DNA of 64,000 bases from Streptomyces echinatus (lineage in GTDB: Bacteria > Actinomycetota > Actinomycetes > Streptomycetales > Streptomycetaceae), in assembly GCF_014203595.1 (NCBI RefSeq), contig NZ_JACHJK010000002.1, positions 743,342 to 807,341 of the forward strand, in the 5' to 3' direction. Positions 49,784 through 59,900 of the stretch are shown here, piece after piece (position 1 is the stretch's first letter; each line of letters opens with the position of its first letter). A model generated the notes under the pieces. The model made no database searches, had not been told where the DNA came from, and was given only the letters and a program-made list of their open reading frames with translations. The position numbers and the translations under genes are program-made.

Positions 49784-50548
49784 TCAGCCCTCGGGCTCCA
49801 GCGCGGCGAGCCGTGCCACCGCGTCCTCGTCCAGATCCGCCAGCGCCCGCAGTTGCCCCGGCGTCATGCCGTCCGGGATCGGCACGGGAGCGGGGGTCCG
49901 CAGCGGAGGCTGCCAGCCCGCGTCGGGCGTCCAGCGCCGTACGACCCTGGCCGGCGCTCCCGCCACCACCGCGTGGTCCGGCACCGTGCCCCGGACCACC
50001 GCGCCGGCCGCCACGACCACGTTCCGGCCGATCCGGGCCCCCGGCAGGATCACCGCGCCGGTGCCGATCCAGCAGCCCGGGCCGATCTCGACCGGCTCCA
50101 TCCGCGGCCACTGCTTGCCGATGGGCTGGTGCGGATCATCGTAGGAGTGGTTGGTGGAGGTGATGTAGACGTACGGCCCGAAGTAGCAGTCGCTGCCGAT
50201 GGTGACCGTCGTGTCCGCGATGACATGGCTGCCGCGGCCGAGGACCACGCCGTCGCCGATGCTCAGGATCGGGTCCGGACCGAGGTCCAGGTCGGGCATC
50301 AGCCCCGCGGTGAGGGTGACCTGCTCGGCGATGATGCAGTAGGAGCCGAGCCGGATCCAGGGCTCGCCGAAGACCGTGCCGAGCGGGAACGCGAGCCGGG
50401 TGGCTTCGCCGATCGAACCGAAACGGAAGCGGCCGGGGTTCTCGGCCGTCACCGAACCCGCGCGCTGCACCCACGACCAGCCCGTGTGCACGGCACGCTG
50501 CACCAGTCGGCGTCGCCAGGATGAGAACGTGTTCTTGCGCTTCGGCAC
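49784..50548 (-). CDS. hexapeptide-repeat acyltransferase (WbbJ/NodL-like)
   Basis: 254 residues from GTG 50548. A left-handed beta-helix with many hexads (ILSIGDGVVLGRGSHVIADT, then VEIGPGCWIGTGAVILPG, IGRNVVVAAGAVV) and the catalytic histidine region TSTNHSYDD. Proteins of this type O-acetylate sugars or lipids. It has a C-terminal about 50-residue extension. It diverges from a second left-handed beta-helix protein, the gamma-class anhydrase. Confidence 0.85.
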   Translation of the reverse strand: MPKRKNTFSSWRRRLVQRAVHTGWSWVQRAGSVTAENPGRFRFGSIGEATRLAFPLGTVFGEPWIRLGSYCIIAEQVTLTAGLMPDLDLGPDPILSIGDGVVLGRGSHVIADTTVTIGSDCYFGPYVYITSTNHSYDDPHQPIGKQWPRMEPVEIGPGCWIGTGAVILPGARIGRNVVVAAGAVVRGTVPDHAVVAGAPARVVRRWTPDAGWQPPLRTPAPVPIPDGMTPGQLRALADLDEDAVARLAALEPEG

Positions 50549-50656
50549 GGGGTCACGTTACTCATCGGTCGCCTGGAGCGAGAGGGCAGGCCGCTGTGAT
50601 CTTTGCCCCACCCCGTGTCGTACGGTGCCGTGTACTGCCGACACGAGGAGACGGTG

Positions 50657-51184
50657 ATGACGCAGAAGGCGCTGATCGTGGGTATCGGGGGCAAGGAGCC
50701 GCAGGTCGACGCGGAGGCGTTCGTCGCGCCCACGGCATCCGTGATCGGGGACGTCACGCTGCGCGCGGGGGCCAGCATCTGGTACGGGGCGGTCGTGCGC
50801 GGTGACGTCGAGAAGATCACCGTGGGGGCGCAGGCCAATGTCCAGGACAACGTCACGCTGCACGCCGATCCCGGGTTCCCGGTCACCGTCGGCGAGCGGG
50901 TGTCCATCGGGCACAACGCGGTGGTGCACGGGGCGACCGTGGGGGACGACTGCCTCATCGGGATGGGTGCGACCGTGCTCAACGGTGCGGTGATCGGGGC
51001 GGGGTCGCTGGTCGCGGCCCAGGCACTGGTTCCGCAGGGAATGGTGGTGCCGCCGGGGTCGCTGGTGGCGGGGGTGCCGGCCAAGGTGAAGCGGCCCTTG
51101 ACCGAGGAGGAGCGGGAGGGGGTCACCCTCAACGGCACCTTGTACGCGGAACTGGGCAAGGCGCACATGGACGTGCACCGGTAG
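50657..51184 (+). CDS. gamma-class carbonic anhydrase family protein
   Basis: 175 residues from ATG 50657 with GAGGAG upstream. Left-handed beta-helix with IWYGAVVRGDVEKITVG and the metal-binding histidines in VTLHADPG, VSIGHNAVVHG. These are the YrdA/CaiE-type homologues of Cam; many bind Zn2+ or Fe2+ but not all are active anhydrases. Confidence 0.88.
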   Translation: MTQKALIVGIGGKEPQVDAEAFVAPTASVIGDVTLRAGASIWYGAVVRGDVEKITVGAQANVQDNVTLHADPGFPVTVGERVSIGHNAVVHGATVGDDCLIGMGATVLNGAVIGAGSLVAAQALVPQGMVVPPGSLVAGVPAKVKRPLTEEEREGVTLNGTLYAELGKAHMDVHR

Positions 51185-51187
51185 GAG

Positions 51188-51226
51188 GGCCCGCGGGCTG
51201 TACGGGGCCGTCCGGGTCCGCGGGCC
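51188..51226. terminator. hairpin between convergent genes
   Basis: A 9-bp stem (51188-51196 with 51218-51226), loop 21 nt, starting 3 bp past the anhydrase stop; a second small stem lies at 51260-51275. The 151-bp gap has no gene. Confidence 0.5.
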
Positions 51227-51335
51227 GCGTGGGACCCGCCCGGGTCCGCGGGGCTTCGTGGGGCCGTCCGGCCCCGCGCCCTCGTGCCACGAAAGCCGCG
51301 GGGCGGCGCGGCCCCGCGCCCCTCGCGGGAACGCC

Positions 51336-51983
51336 TCAGTCCCCGGCGCCGACCGGCTCCGCTTCCGGTTCGGCCTGCTGCTGGGCCTTCTTGGCCTTGC
51401 GCTTCACGAGCAGCATCGAGGCCAGGCCGATCAGTACGGCCACCGCCAGGCCCAGGTACGAGAAGCGCTTCAGCCAGTCCTCGGCGACGGTGCCGACGTA
51501 GTAGATGACGGCCGTGGTGCCGCCGGCCCAGCAGATCCCGCCGAGGACGTTGGCGATCAGGAACTTCCAGTACGGCATGTGCAGGACGCCCGCGAGGGGG
51601 CCGGCGAAGATCCGCAGGAGGGCGACGAAGCGGCCGAAGAAGACCGCCCACATGCCCCACTTCTCGAAGGACCGCTCGGCGGTGGCCACATGGCCGGCGC
51701 TGAAGTGGCGTGGGAACTTGCCGCCGAGCCAGGCCAGCAGCGGGCGTCCGCCCTTGCGGCCGATGGCGTAGCCGATGGAGTCGCCGATCACCGCGCCGGC
51801 GGTCGCGCACGCGCCGAGGACGATCGGGTTGATGCCCGAGTGCTGGGAGGACATCAGCGCCGCGGAGATCAGGATGATCTCGCCCGGCAGCGGGATGCCC
51901 AGGCTCTCCAGACCGATCACCAGGCCCACCAGGGCGTAGACGGCGACCGCAGGCACCGAGTCGAGCCAATCCTGGACGTGCAC
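51336..51983 (-). CDS. DedA-family membrane protein
   Basis: 215 residues from GTG 51983. Conserved DedA (VTT/SNARE-associated) motifs: SLGIPLPGEIILI, GDSIGYAIGRKGG, FFGRFVALLRIFAGPLAG and the last helix before a Lys-rich cytoplasmic tail. DedA proteins act in lipid-carrier recycling and membrane homeostasis. Confidence 0.92.
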   Translation of the reverse strand: MHVQDWLDSVPAVAVYALVGLVIGLESLGIPLPGEIILISAALMSSQHSGINPIVLGACATAGAVIGDSIGYAIGRKGGRPLLAWLGGKFPRHFSAGHVATAERSFEKWGMWAVFFGRFVALLRIFAGPLAGVLHMPYWKFLIANVLGGICWAGGTTAVIYYVGTVAEDWLKRFSYLGLAVAVLIGLASMLLVKRKAKKAQQQAEPEAEPVGAGD

Positions 51984-52241
51984 CGCCGGTTCCTCCCCTG
52001 TCGCTGGCCTTGCTCCGGCTTTCCGGGCCGCCGCATGTAAAGCGCGTCCCAAGGGAAGGCTACCTGGTCGGCGGTGAACGGCTGCCTGCCCGCGTCCGCC
52101 CGGCGGCACCGTCCCGCCCTCGCCCCTTACGTTTTCGGACATCCCCGTGTCACACGGGAGGGGAAGGCTCCCACGCGGTTTCGCCCGGCCCGCTTCCCCC
52201 AGGCCCCGCCGTGGGGCCCGCCGCGGAAGGACGACGTCCCC

Positions 52242-53414
52242 GTGTCCTCACCGTCCCCGTCCCGCTCGCCCGGCCCTCCCCCGCGCCCCCGCCCACAACG
52301 GCCGGCCCCCCGCCCCGTGACCCCCACGCCCCTCCCCGCGACCGCCACCCCGCTTCCCGCGACCGCCGCCCCGCTTCCCTCGACCGCCACGCCCTGCCCC
52401 GCGATCGCCGACCCCGGCCCCGAACCCGTGGCCGCCTGCCCCGGTCCCGGGTCTTCCGCTCCGGGCCGCCCGGTGTCCCGTGTGTCCGGGCGGCCGGTGC
52501 GGCTCGCGCTGTGCCTGGCTCCCGTGCTGCTCGCCGCCGGCTGGGCCGTGGCCAACCGGCCTCTCGTGTACGGGGGAGTCCGGCGGCTGGGCGTGGCCGA
52601 CCCGGGGTGGCTGCTGGCCGGAGCCGGCTTCACCTGTCTGACCTGGGTGGCCGCCGCCTGCGTCCGGCAAGGCGCCCTGCCCGACCCGCTGCCGCCGGGC
52701 CCGCTGCTGGCCTCGCAGTTCGCCGCCGGTGCCGCCAACCACGTACTGCCCGGCGGTCTCAGCGCCCATGCCGTGACCCTGCGCTTCCTGCGCCGCCGGG
52801 GCGTGCCGCTGGAGCGGGCGACCGCGTCGATCGGGCTGTACTCGCTGGCCAGGTCGTCGGCGAAGGCGTTGGTGCTGCTGGTGTTCCTGGCGGCGTCTGG
52901 GGCCTGGCGCCGCCTGGGGGACCTGGCACCGGACGGCCGGCTGCTGGTGCCGCTCGCCGCCGCTGTGGCCGGGGCGCTCGCGACGGCGGGCGTGCTGCTG
53001 ACGGTCGTACGGCCGTTGCGGCGGCCGGTGGCCGGGCTGCTGCGCGCCGCCCTGGCCGACGCGCGCGCCGTGCACACCCGGCCGTGCCGGGTGCTCGCCC
53101 TGTGGGGCGGGGCCGTCGCGATGCCGCTGGTGCAGGCGGGTGCGCTGGCCTGTGTCGGGACCTCACTCGGGCTGGGGCTGCCGTGGGAGCAGGTGGTGCT
53201 CGCCCACCTGGCGGCGGGCACGGCCGTCGGGGCGGTGCCCGCGCCGGGCGGGCTCGCGGTCGACGCGGCGCTGGTGTGGACACTGGTCGCCTTCGGCGCC
53301 TCGCCCTCGGTGGCCACCGCGACCGTGATCGGATACCGGATGCTGACCGACTGGGTACCACTGGTGCCGGGCGCGCTGGTGCTGTCGTCGATGATCCGCG
53401 CGAAGGCGCTGTGA
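52242..53414 (+). CDS. UPF0104/LPG-synthase-like integral membrane protein
   Basis: 390 residues from GTG 52242 with GGAAGGA upstream; open frame continues to 52074 but is not convincing. The first about 75 residues are Pro/Ala/Thr-rich, built from a 21-bp repeat (TPLPATA-type units, about 52324-52400). Eight hydrophobic helices follow with the family markers ANHVLPGGLSAHAVTLRFL and AVPAPGGLAVDAALVWTL. This family resembles the flippase half of MprF. It converges on the biosynthetic operon and could be a lipid transporter, but no direct link is shown. Confidence 0.8.
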   Translation: MSSPSPSRSPGPPPRPRPQRPAPRPVTPTPLPATATPLPATAAPLPSTATPCPAIADPGPEPVAACPGPGSSAPGRPVSRVSGRPVRLALCLAPVLLAAGWAVANRPLVYGGVRRLGVADPGWLLAGAGFTCLTWVAAACVRQGALPDPLPPGPLLASQFAAGAANHVLPGGLSAHAVTLRFLRRRGVPLERATASIGLYSLARSSAKALVLLVFLAASGAWRRLGDLAPDGRLLVPLAAAVAGALATAGVLLTVVRPLRRPVAGLLRAALADARAVHTRPCRVLALWGGAVAMPLVQAGALACVGTSLGLGLPWEQVVLAHLAAGTAVGAVPAPGGLAVDAALVWTLVAFGASPSVATATVIGYRMLTDWVPLVPGALVLSSMIRAKAL

Positions 53415-53527
53415 GCCGACTGCCCCCACGCACGCGCCCCGGCGTGGAAGGTACCCGTGCCGGGCCGTGCCGGATCGGTCCCCCGCGGGCCGGTGCCCCC
53501 GGCTCTTCCGCCCGCCCCGCCCGCGTG

Positions 53528-53553
53528 CTCGGGCGCCCCGGCGGGCGCCCGAG
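53528..53553. terminator. bidirectional terminator at the end of the biosynthetic operon
   Basis: A perfect 10-bp stem (53528-53537 with 53544-53553) and 6-nt loop, 15 bp past the methyltransferase stop on the minus strand. Confidence 0.7.
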
Positions 53554-53568
53554 CCGGGGCGCGGTGGG

Positions 53569-54636
53569 TCAGTCGCGGCGGGCCACCAGGCGGTAGGCGT
53601 TGGACAGTCGCAGGCGGCCTGCCAGGGGGCGGGCCGCGAACCGGTCCACGAGCACGGCGGCGAGGAGGACGGGGACGCCCGCGAGGAGCACGCCGGTGCG
53701 CAGGGCGCGCCGGAGCGCACCCGGTGCTTCCGGGAGCCAGGGTGCGTCCTCGCGCGGGGCGGCGCGGTCGAGCGCGAGCCAGACCGCCGCGAGCAGGTCG
53801 ACCGGGTCGTGCGCCTCGGTGTGCTGTTCCGCGACCACCGTGAACCCGAGACCGGTGAGCCGGCGGCGCAGGTTCGCGGCCGGCATGAAGTGCAGGTGCT
53901 GCGGCTGGAGCCAGGGCAGCCACCAGCGGCCGAGGAGCCGGGCGTAGCGGCTCTCCGGGTCCGGTACCTCGATCAGGAGGTGCCCGCCGGGGCGCACGGC
54001 CTCGTGGGCGGCACGCAGTTCGCGGTCGGGGTCGGTGCTGTGCTCCAGGTAGTGGAACATGCTCACCACGTCGTAGCGGGCGGCGAGTCCGGGGGCCAGG
54101 TCGGGGAAGGCGCCGCGGTAGCCGTGCTCCACACGGCCCTCGCGGGCGGCGAGCTCGACTCCGTCGGTGAAGTCGAGTCCGTCGAAGGCCGTGCCGGGCA
54201 GGACACCGCGGGCGGCGGCGCAGAAGTGGCCGTGCCCGGTGCCGACGTCCAGCCAGGTCTTCGGCGCGGGATCGTGCGGCAGCATCGCCTCGGCACGCCG
54301 CCGGTACATCGCGGCGCGCGCGCCGAAGGTGCCGCTCATCCGCTGCTCGCCGAGGCCGTCGTAGAAGTCCCGGTAGTAGAACTCCAGCCCTTCGGCGGTG
54401 AGTTGCGGGTTCTGGAAGATGTGGCCGCAGTCGGTGCAGGCGTCCAGGGTGAAGCGGCCGGGCTTGTGCTGGAGCAGGTCGGTGGTGCGCAGGCGGCGGG
54501 TGAGCCGCGCGGAGGAACACCAGGGGCAGGTGGTGCGCCGGGGCGCGAGGAATCGGTCGGTGCCGGCGGCCAGGCCGGCCCGGTACGCGGGGCGCAGGCC
54601 GTCGATGTGGGCCTTCTTCTCCCGGGCGTCGCTCAT
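53569..54636 (-). CDS. zinc-ribbon class I SAM-dependent methyltransferase
   Basis: 355 residues from ATG 54636, overlapping the glycosyltransferase stop by 4 bp. Residues about 37-75 form a zinc ribbon (CPWC, then CTDCGH). The SAM-binding core follows with WLDVGTGHGHFCAAAR (motif I), VVSMFHYLEH and GGHLLIEVPDPES. The C terminus has a hydrophobic stretch (about 310-335) that could anchor it. This build is typical of methyltransferases acting on sugars or lipid-linked substrates. As last gene of the operon it may O-methylate the glycosylated product. Confidence 0.85.
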   Translation of the reverse strand: MSDAREKKAHIDGLRPAYRAGLAAGTDRFLAPRRTTCPWCSSARLTRRLRTTDLLQHKPGRFTLDACTDCGHIFQNPQLTAEGLEFYYRDFYDGLGEQRMSGTFGARAAMYRRRAEAMLPHDPAPKTWLDVGTGHGHFCAAARGVLPGTAFDGLDFTDGVELAAREGRVEHGYRGAFPDLAPGLAARYDVVSMFHYLEHSTDPDRELRAAHEAVRPGGHLLIEVPDPESRYARLLGRWWLPWLQPQHLHFMPAANLRRRLTGLGFTVVAEQHTEAHDPVDLLAAVWLALDRAAPREDAPWLPEAPGALRRALRTGVLLAGVPVLLAAVLVDRFAARPLAGRLRLSNAYRLVARRD

Positions 54637-55814
54637 CGGTTCTCCCCTGCCATCCGTTCCAGGTGGGCCGCCGCGGCCTGGGCGCCGCCCGCCGCGCGGA
54701 ACGCGGCACGGATCCGGGCGGCGGCGGCCCGGTGGGCGGGGTCGTGCAGGGCGGAGTCGAGGGCGCCGCCCAGCCGGGCCGCGGTGACCCGGCCGAACCT
54801 GACCCGGACGCCGGCGCCGGAGTCCACGACCTGTGCCGCCACCACCGGCTGGTCGTCCCTGATCGGCGCGACGACGAGCGGGACGCCGTGCCACAGCGCC
54901 TCGCAGACGGTGTTGTGGCCCGCGTGGCAGACGACGGCGTCCATCCGTTCCAGGAGCGGGAGTTGCGGCACCGACGGCAGGACCAGCACGTCCTTGTCGC
55001 CCGCCGTGCCGGACAGGGTGCCGCCCGGGTCGGCGATCACCGCCTGGGCCCGGTCGGCGCGGCCGCGCAGCGCGGCCAGGGACTCGGCGAGGAACCGGCC
55101 GCCGGCGTCCGCGTTGGCCGTACCGAGGGTCACCAGGACCTTGGCCCGGCCGTGGTCCAGCCATTCCCAGGGGAAGCCGGGGCCGGCCGGGCGGCCGGCG
55201 AGCGAGGGGCCGACGTAGTGCATGTGCGGTGCCAACGGCGCCTGTGGGCCGATGAGTTCGGGTGTGCTGAACACCAGCAGCAGATGCGGCGAGGAGCGCG
55301 GGTCGGCGGTGCCTGCCGGGTCGCCGATGCGGGCGCGCAGCTCGGTCAGCCGCCGTTGGAGCCATGCGGCGACCTTGGGCAGGCCGTCGTAGGCGCCGCT
55401 GAACTCGGCGGACGTGGTCGCGGAGGTGGCCCAGGGCAGCCCGAGGCGCTCGGCCACCAGGGCGCCCGCGAACGCCTGCTGGTCGGCGACGACCACGTCG
55501 GGGCGGACCGCCGCGACGGCCGCGGCGACCCCCGGCGCCATCGCGTCGGCGAGCGGCAGCAGATACCACTCCCACAGGAACCGCAGCGCCTCCGCGCCCC
55601 GCAGGTCCGGCGGCCGTACGGCACCCGGGGCGCCCGGCACCGGTCCCGCGCACGCGAACACGTCGGCGTCCGCACCCGCGAGCCGCCGTACCAGGGCGGG
55701 GTCGGGACACGCCCAGGCCACGCGGTGCCCGTGCGCGGTCAGCTGGGCGGCGACGCCGACGGCGGGGTTGATGTGCCCGGTCAGCGGCGGGACGACGAAG
55801 AGGAAGCCGCTCAC
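54633..55814 (-). CDS. UGT/MGT-type glycosyltransferase (GT1 family)
   Basis: 393 residues from GTG 55814. The N-terminal acceptor domain starts FLFVVPPLTGHINPAVGVA, and the C-terminal nucleotide-sugar domain has VLVTLGTAN, the PSVPQLPLLERMDAVVCHAG stretch, HNTVCEALWHGVPLVVAP and RDDQPVVAAQV. GT1 enzymes of this type attach sugars to polyketides, macrolides or lipids (the DAG/carotenoid glycosyltransferase group has the same start). Overlaps of 4 bp on both sides tie it to the hydrolase and methyltransferase. Confidence 0.93.
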   Translation of the reverse strand: MSGFLFVVPPLTGHINPAVGVAAQLTAHGHRVAWACPDPALVRRLAGADADVFACAGPVPGAPGAVRPPDLRGAEALRFLWEWYLLPLADAMAPGVAAAVAAVRPDVVVADQQAFAGALVAERLGLPWATSATTSAEFSGAYDGLPKVAAWLQRRLTELRARIGDPAGTADPRSSPHLLLVFSTPELIGPQAPLAPHMHYVGPSLAGRPAGPGFPWEWLDHGRAKVLVTLGTANADAGGRFLAESLAALRGRADRAQAVIADPGGTLSGTAGDKDVLVLPSVPQLPLLERMDAVVCHAGHNTVCEALWHGVPLVVAPIRDDQPVVAAQVVDSGAGVRVRFGRVTAARLGGALDSALHDPAHRAAAARIRAAFRAAGGAQAAAAHLERMAGENR

Positions 55815-56611
55815 CGGACGCCCGCCCCCGCGTGGACGAGGTCCAGGATGTGCTCCCCGACCGTGCCGGGTGCCTCGACCAGGACCGAGTGCTCGTGCCC
55901 CGGCAGGACGACCGCCCGGAAGTCCGGCAGCAGCCGCCGGTGCGCCGGCAGCAGGTCCACCATGTCCGAGTCGCCGCCGTACAGGCCGAGGACCGGGCAG
56001 CGTACGGCTGTGATCTGGGCCTCGGTGAGCACCCGGCTGGCGGGTATGTCCCGGCCGAGGGTGGTCTCGCGCACGAGGCGGGCCGCGCCCTTGGCGAGGC
56101 GGGCGGTGTTGCGGCCGTGGCGGGCGGTGACCCAGGCGAGCGCGTCCGCCTCGTTGTGCGCGAGTTCGGTCACCACCCGGTGCAGGATGCGGCCGAGTTT
56201 CGCGGCCCAGGCGGGGGTCGCCGGCTCCGACTCGATCAGGGTCAGGCCGGCCACACGGCCGGGGTGGCGGGCCGCGTACCCGAAGGCGATCGTGCCGCCG
56301 TAGGAGTTGCCGACGAGGTGCACGGGACCGGGGACGTCCAGCCGGTCGAGGAGCGCCGCCAGGTCGTCGATGTTGTCGTCCAGGGTGTAGCCGTGCGGGG
56401 GCCGCTCGCTGCGGCCGTGGCCGCGCAGGTCGTACATGACGACGTCGAGTCCGGCCGCCGCGAGTCCGGGCGCGACGGTGAAGTAGTAGCTGGCCAGACT
56501 GTCGGTGAGCAGTCCGTGCACCAGGACGACGGTGGGGTGCGGGCCGTGGCCGTCCGTGGGGCCGGTCCGCTGGACGTGCAGCCGGATGCCTCCGGCGTCG
56601 ACGATCGCCAT
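55811..56611 (-). CDS. alpha/beta-fold hydrolase, candidate product-release enzyme
   Basis: 266 residues from ATG 56611, 3 bp after the ACP stop. Motifs: VVLVHGLLTDS (oxyanion), YDLRGHGRSERP, nucleophile elbow LVGNSYGGTIA with its serine near residue 105, the acid in YGGDSDMV and the final histidine in LPGHEHSV. No thioesterase domain is seen in the two large synthase proteins within the window, so this enzyme may release or hydrolyse the acyl chain; that is inference from position. Confidence 0.9.
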   Translation of the reverse strand: MAIVDAGGIRLHVQRTGPTDGHGPHPTVVLVHGLLTDSLASYYFTVAPGLAAAGLDVVMYDLRGHGRSERPPHGYTLDDNIDDLAALLDRLDVPGPVHLVGNSYGGTIAFGYAARHPGRVAGLTLIESEPATPAWAAKLGRILHRVVTELAHNEADALAWVTARHGRNTARLAKGAARLVRETTLGRDIPASRVLTEAQITAVRCPVLGLYGGDSDMVDLLPAHRRLLPDFRAVVLPGHEHSVLVEAPGTVGEHILDLVHAGAGVR

Positions 56612-56614
56612 GGC

Positions 56615-56935
56615 TCAGCCCGCCTGGGTGGTCTTCAGGCTCCACACCACGTACTCCACGAGTCTGCCGACGGTGAGTTCGATGATCTCGTCGAACTCCA
56701 TGCCGGCGAGGAACTCGGCGAGGTTGACCCGCCGTCCGTACCGCTCCTCCAGCAGGCCCGCCAGGGTGACGAGGTCGATGCTCTCCAGTTCCAGGTCCCG
56801 GTTGAAACCGGTGGACATGCCGATCACCACGTCGTCGTCGCCGTACTCCGCCAGCACCGTGCGGACCATGCCGGCGATGTCGGCGAGCACGGTGTCGGCG
56901 GTGGGCTGCGCCGGGGCCGGCTGGGTGGGGTTCAT
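56615..56935 (-). CDS. free-standing acyl carrier protein
   Basis: 106 residues from ATG 56935, overlapping the stop of the large synthase by 4 bp. The carrier fold begins about residue 18; the phosphopantetheine attachment site is Ser52 in RDLELESIDLVTLAGLLEE, a DSL-like motif reading ESI. The fold continues LEERYGRRVNLAEFLAG and has a rather long C-terminal helix. It is probably the chain carrier for the KS-AT and KR/DH activities, activated by the PPTase domain fused to the upstream protein. Confidence 0.93.
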   Translation of the reverse strand: MNPTQPAPAQPTADTVLADIAGMVRTVLAEYGDDDVVIGMSTGFNRDLELESIDLVTLAGLLEERYGRRVNLAEFLAGMEFDEIIELTVGRLVEYVVWSLKTTQAG

Positions 56936-59900
56936 CGGGCGTACTCCTCGGCTGCTGCGTCGTGTTGTCCGTCGTCGGCCGCGGGCCCGGTCGTCCAGGC
57001 CACCACGTAGCCGCGTTCCGGCAGGGCGGGTGGGTTGGTCACCGGTGCGCAGTGCACGGTGCAGGCGCCTTCCAGGCGGCCGGAGACCAGCAGCCGGGTG
57101 CCGTCCGGGGCGGCCTCCAGCACGGCGAAGTCCCGGGGCCGGCCGCCGAATCCGACGCCCTCGGCCTTGGCGACCGCCTCCTTGGCGGCCCAGAAGCGGG
57201 TGAACCACACGGCCTCCGGTTCGCCGCCGTCCGCGCACCGGGAGCGCAGCAGCCGCAGTTCCGCCGGGCCGAGCGCGGTGGTGAGGGTCGCCGGGTCGCG
57301 GTCGGTGATCTCCTCGATGTCGATCCCGGGGCCGGGTCGCGGGCGGTGCGGGCGGACGATCGCCACGCCGGCCTCGGCCCGGTGGGCGAGCGACACGTCC
57401 AGCGGGGGCAGGACGCGGCCGTGCAGACCGGTGACGTGGGGGCGGCCGAGTTCGTCGTTGCCCACCTGGATCTCCGCCGGGAAGACGGGCCCTTCGCCGT
57501 GCTGCCAGAGCCAGTGCCGTACGGCGTCCTTGACCGCGATCCGGCCGAGCAGCCACTGGCGGCGGCCGCGCGGCGGCCGACGCGCGTAGGCGGCGCGCTC
57601 GGCGCTCGCCAGCGAGTTGCGCATGATCAGTTCGCGGGAGGCCAGGTCCGGCCACCGCTCGTGCACCAGCGCCCAGCCACCGGGCATGGCCGTGGCGAGG
57701 GTGTGGCGCTCGGGGAAGCGTTCGACGGGCCGGGTCGTGGGGTCGTTGTCGAACCGGCGGTCCTGCCAGCCGGTCAGCCGGGCCCAGACGCGGTCGCCGA
57801 CGGTCAGCTCCGCGTCCGCCTCCAGCAGGGTGTCCGTGAGGGTGGTGATGCGCAGCACGCAGTGGACCTCGGTGCCGGGCTCCGGGTGCGGTCCGTGGAA
57901 GCGGGCCTCCTCCAGCCGCACCGGGAAGACGACGGTCCGCGCGGTGCGGGTCGCCATGATCCAGTAGCCCAGCAGCTGGCCGACGTTGTCGAGCAGGGCA
58001 CCGGGGGCGGCCGGAGTGGTGATCACTCCGCGGATGTGCCGCTCGCCGATCGCGGTCAGCTCGGTCAGGCCCTGGAACCGTGGACCGTGGAACATCCAGC
58101 GGTCGCGGTAGAGCTGGGCCGCCGTGTGAACGGGGACGCGTTCGACGAGGTCCGTGAGCGGCCGGCGCGGAGGCGGTGCCGGGTGGTGCGGGGCGAGTTC
58201 CACCACGGCGCGGGCGGTGGACCCGAAGGTGACGGTGACCCGGTCCGGCCGGCCGGGGGCGGGCGTCACGGTGACCGGTACGTCGACGGGGGGCGTCGCG
58301 GTGAGCCAGCGGTCGAACCGGGCGCCGTGCACGGCGACGGCCCGTCGGCCGGGTTTCGCGTGCTCCGCCGCGTCCATCATGTGCCGCACGATCGTGGTGG
58401 CCGGCACCACCGGCCACCGGTCCGCCAACTCCGGCCAGCCGTCCCGCTGCGGGAAGAAGCAGTGGTCGAGGAGGTGGGGCATGGCCTGGGCGGAGACGCG
58501 GAGTGTTGTGGTGACGGGGGTGGGGGCGAGAGAGGGGGCGGGGGGAAGGCCGGAAGCGGTGGCGGGGTGGGCTGCGGCTGCGGGTGTGGTGGGCGTTGGG
58601 GCGAGGGCGGTGGGGGTGGGGCCGAGGGCTGTGGTGGCGGTCGCGGTCGCGGTGGGCGGGACAGTGGCGGTGGCGGCCGGGGGTGCGGGTGCGGGTGCGG
58701 TTGGGCCGGTGGCGGTCGGGATCGTGCCGGGTGCCGGGCTCGGGGTGGTGGTGGACGGGTGGGTGCCTGCGGCGCGGGGGCCGTGGCTCGCGGTGATCAG
58801 CTCCGCCGCGGTGTGCGCGGTGTCCCGGAGGAGGGCGGTGAGTTCGGCGGCGGCCGGGTGGCGCCGGGCCAGGTCGTCGAGAGAGGGGCCGGGGCCGGGG
58901 CTGAACTCCCTGTCTGCCGGTGTGGCTTCGGCTGCCGCCGGAAGGGTCGTGCCGGTCTGCCCCGTCGGCTCGCCAGGGCGACCCCCCGGCCCGCTCCCCC
59001 ACAGCTGCGCGCGCAGCGCCTCGCGGGACGGACCGTCCAGTGACACCAGGGCGCTGCCGAGGTCGAGGCGGACGCGCGGACGGGCGCCTGCCGGGTGAGC
59101 GGCTGCGGTTCGGGGCGGGTGAGCGGCTGTGTCTCCGGGCGGGTGGACGACTGGGGTACGGAGCGGGTGGGCCACTGGGGCGCGGGACGGCGTCGGCGCC
59201 GTCGAGGTCGCTGCGGAGGGTGTCGGCGCCGCCTCGGTCGCTGTGGAAGGTGTCGGCGCCGCCTCGGTCGCTGTGGAAGGTGTCGGCGCCGCCTCGGTCG
59301 CTGTGGAAGGTGTCGGTGGCGTCAGGGTCGGGCTCGCCGGCGACGACGTCAGGGTCGCGCCCGTCGCCGATGACGTCGTGGCCGCTGTGGACGGTGCGGA
59401 GGCCGCTGTCCGTGTGAGCGGTGCGGAGGCCCCTGCCCGTGCGAGCGGTGTCACGGTCGCACCGGCCGTCCACAACGCGGTCGCGGTGCGGCGGAGTTGG
59501 GCCAGGCCGCCGTGATGGGGCGAGCCGGCGGCGACGGCCAGGTGATCGCGGTCGCCGAGGGTGTCGTCGATGAGCGAGGTCAGCCGGCCGGGGCCGGTCT
59601 GGACGAAGACGCGGTGCCCGGCGGCGTACATCGCCTCGGTCAGCTCGCGGAAGCGAACGGGCTCCAGCAGGTGCCGTACGAACAGCGCACGGACCGCCGG
59701 CTCGTCCCGCGGGAAGGGCGCCGCGGTCGTGCCCGACCACACCGGGACGGCCGGCGGGTGGATCCGGAAGCGGTCGGCGGCCTCCTTGATGGGGGCGAGG
59801 AACGGCTCCAGCATCGGCGTGTGGAAGCCGGACCGGAACGGCAGCACCTGGCAGAGCACGCCCTCGGCGCGGAGGGACCGGACGAACTCCTCCACCGCCG

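Noticed and set aside
52074..52241. Longer N terminus for the UPF0104 protein
   Set aside because: The extra 56 codons lie over the promoter region shared with the divergent DedA gene and lack a ribosome binding site; GTG 52242 has one.
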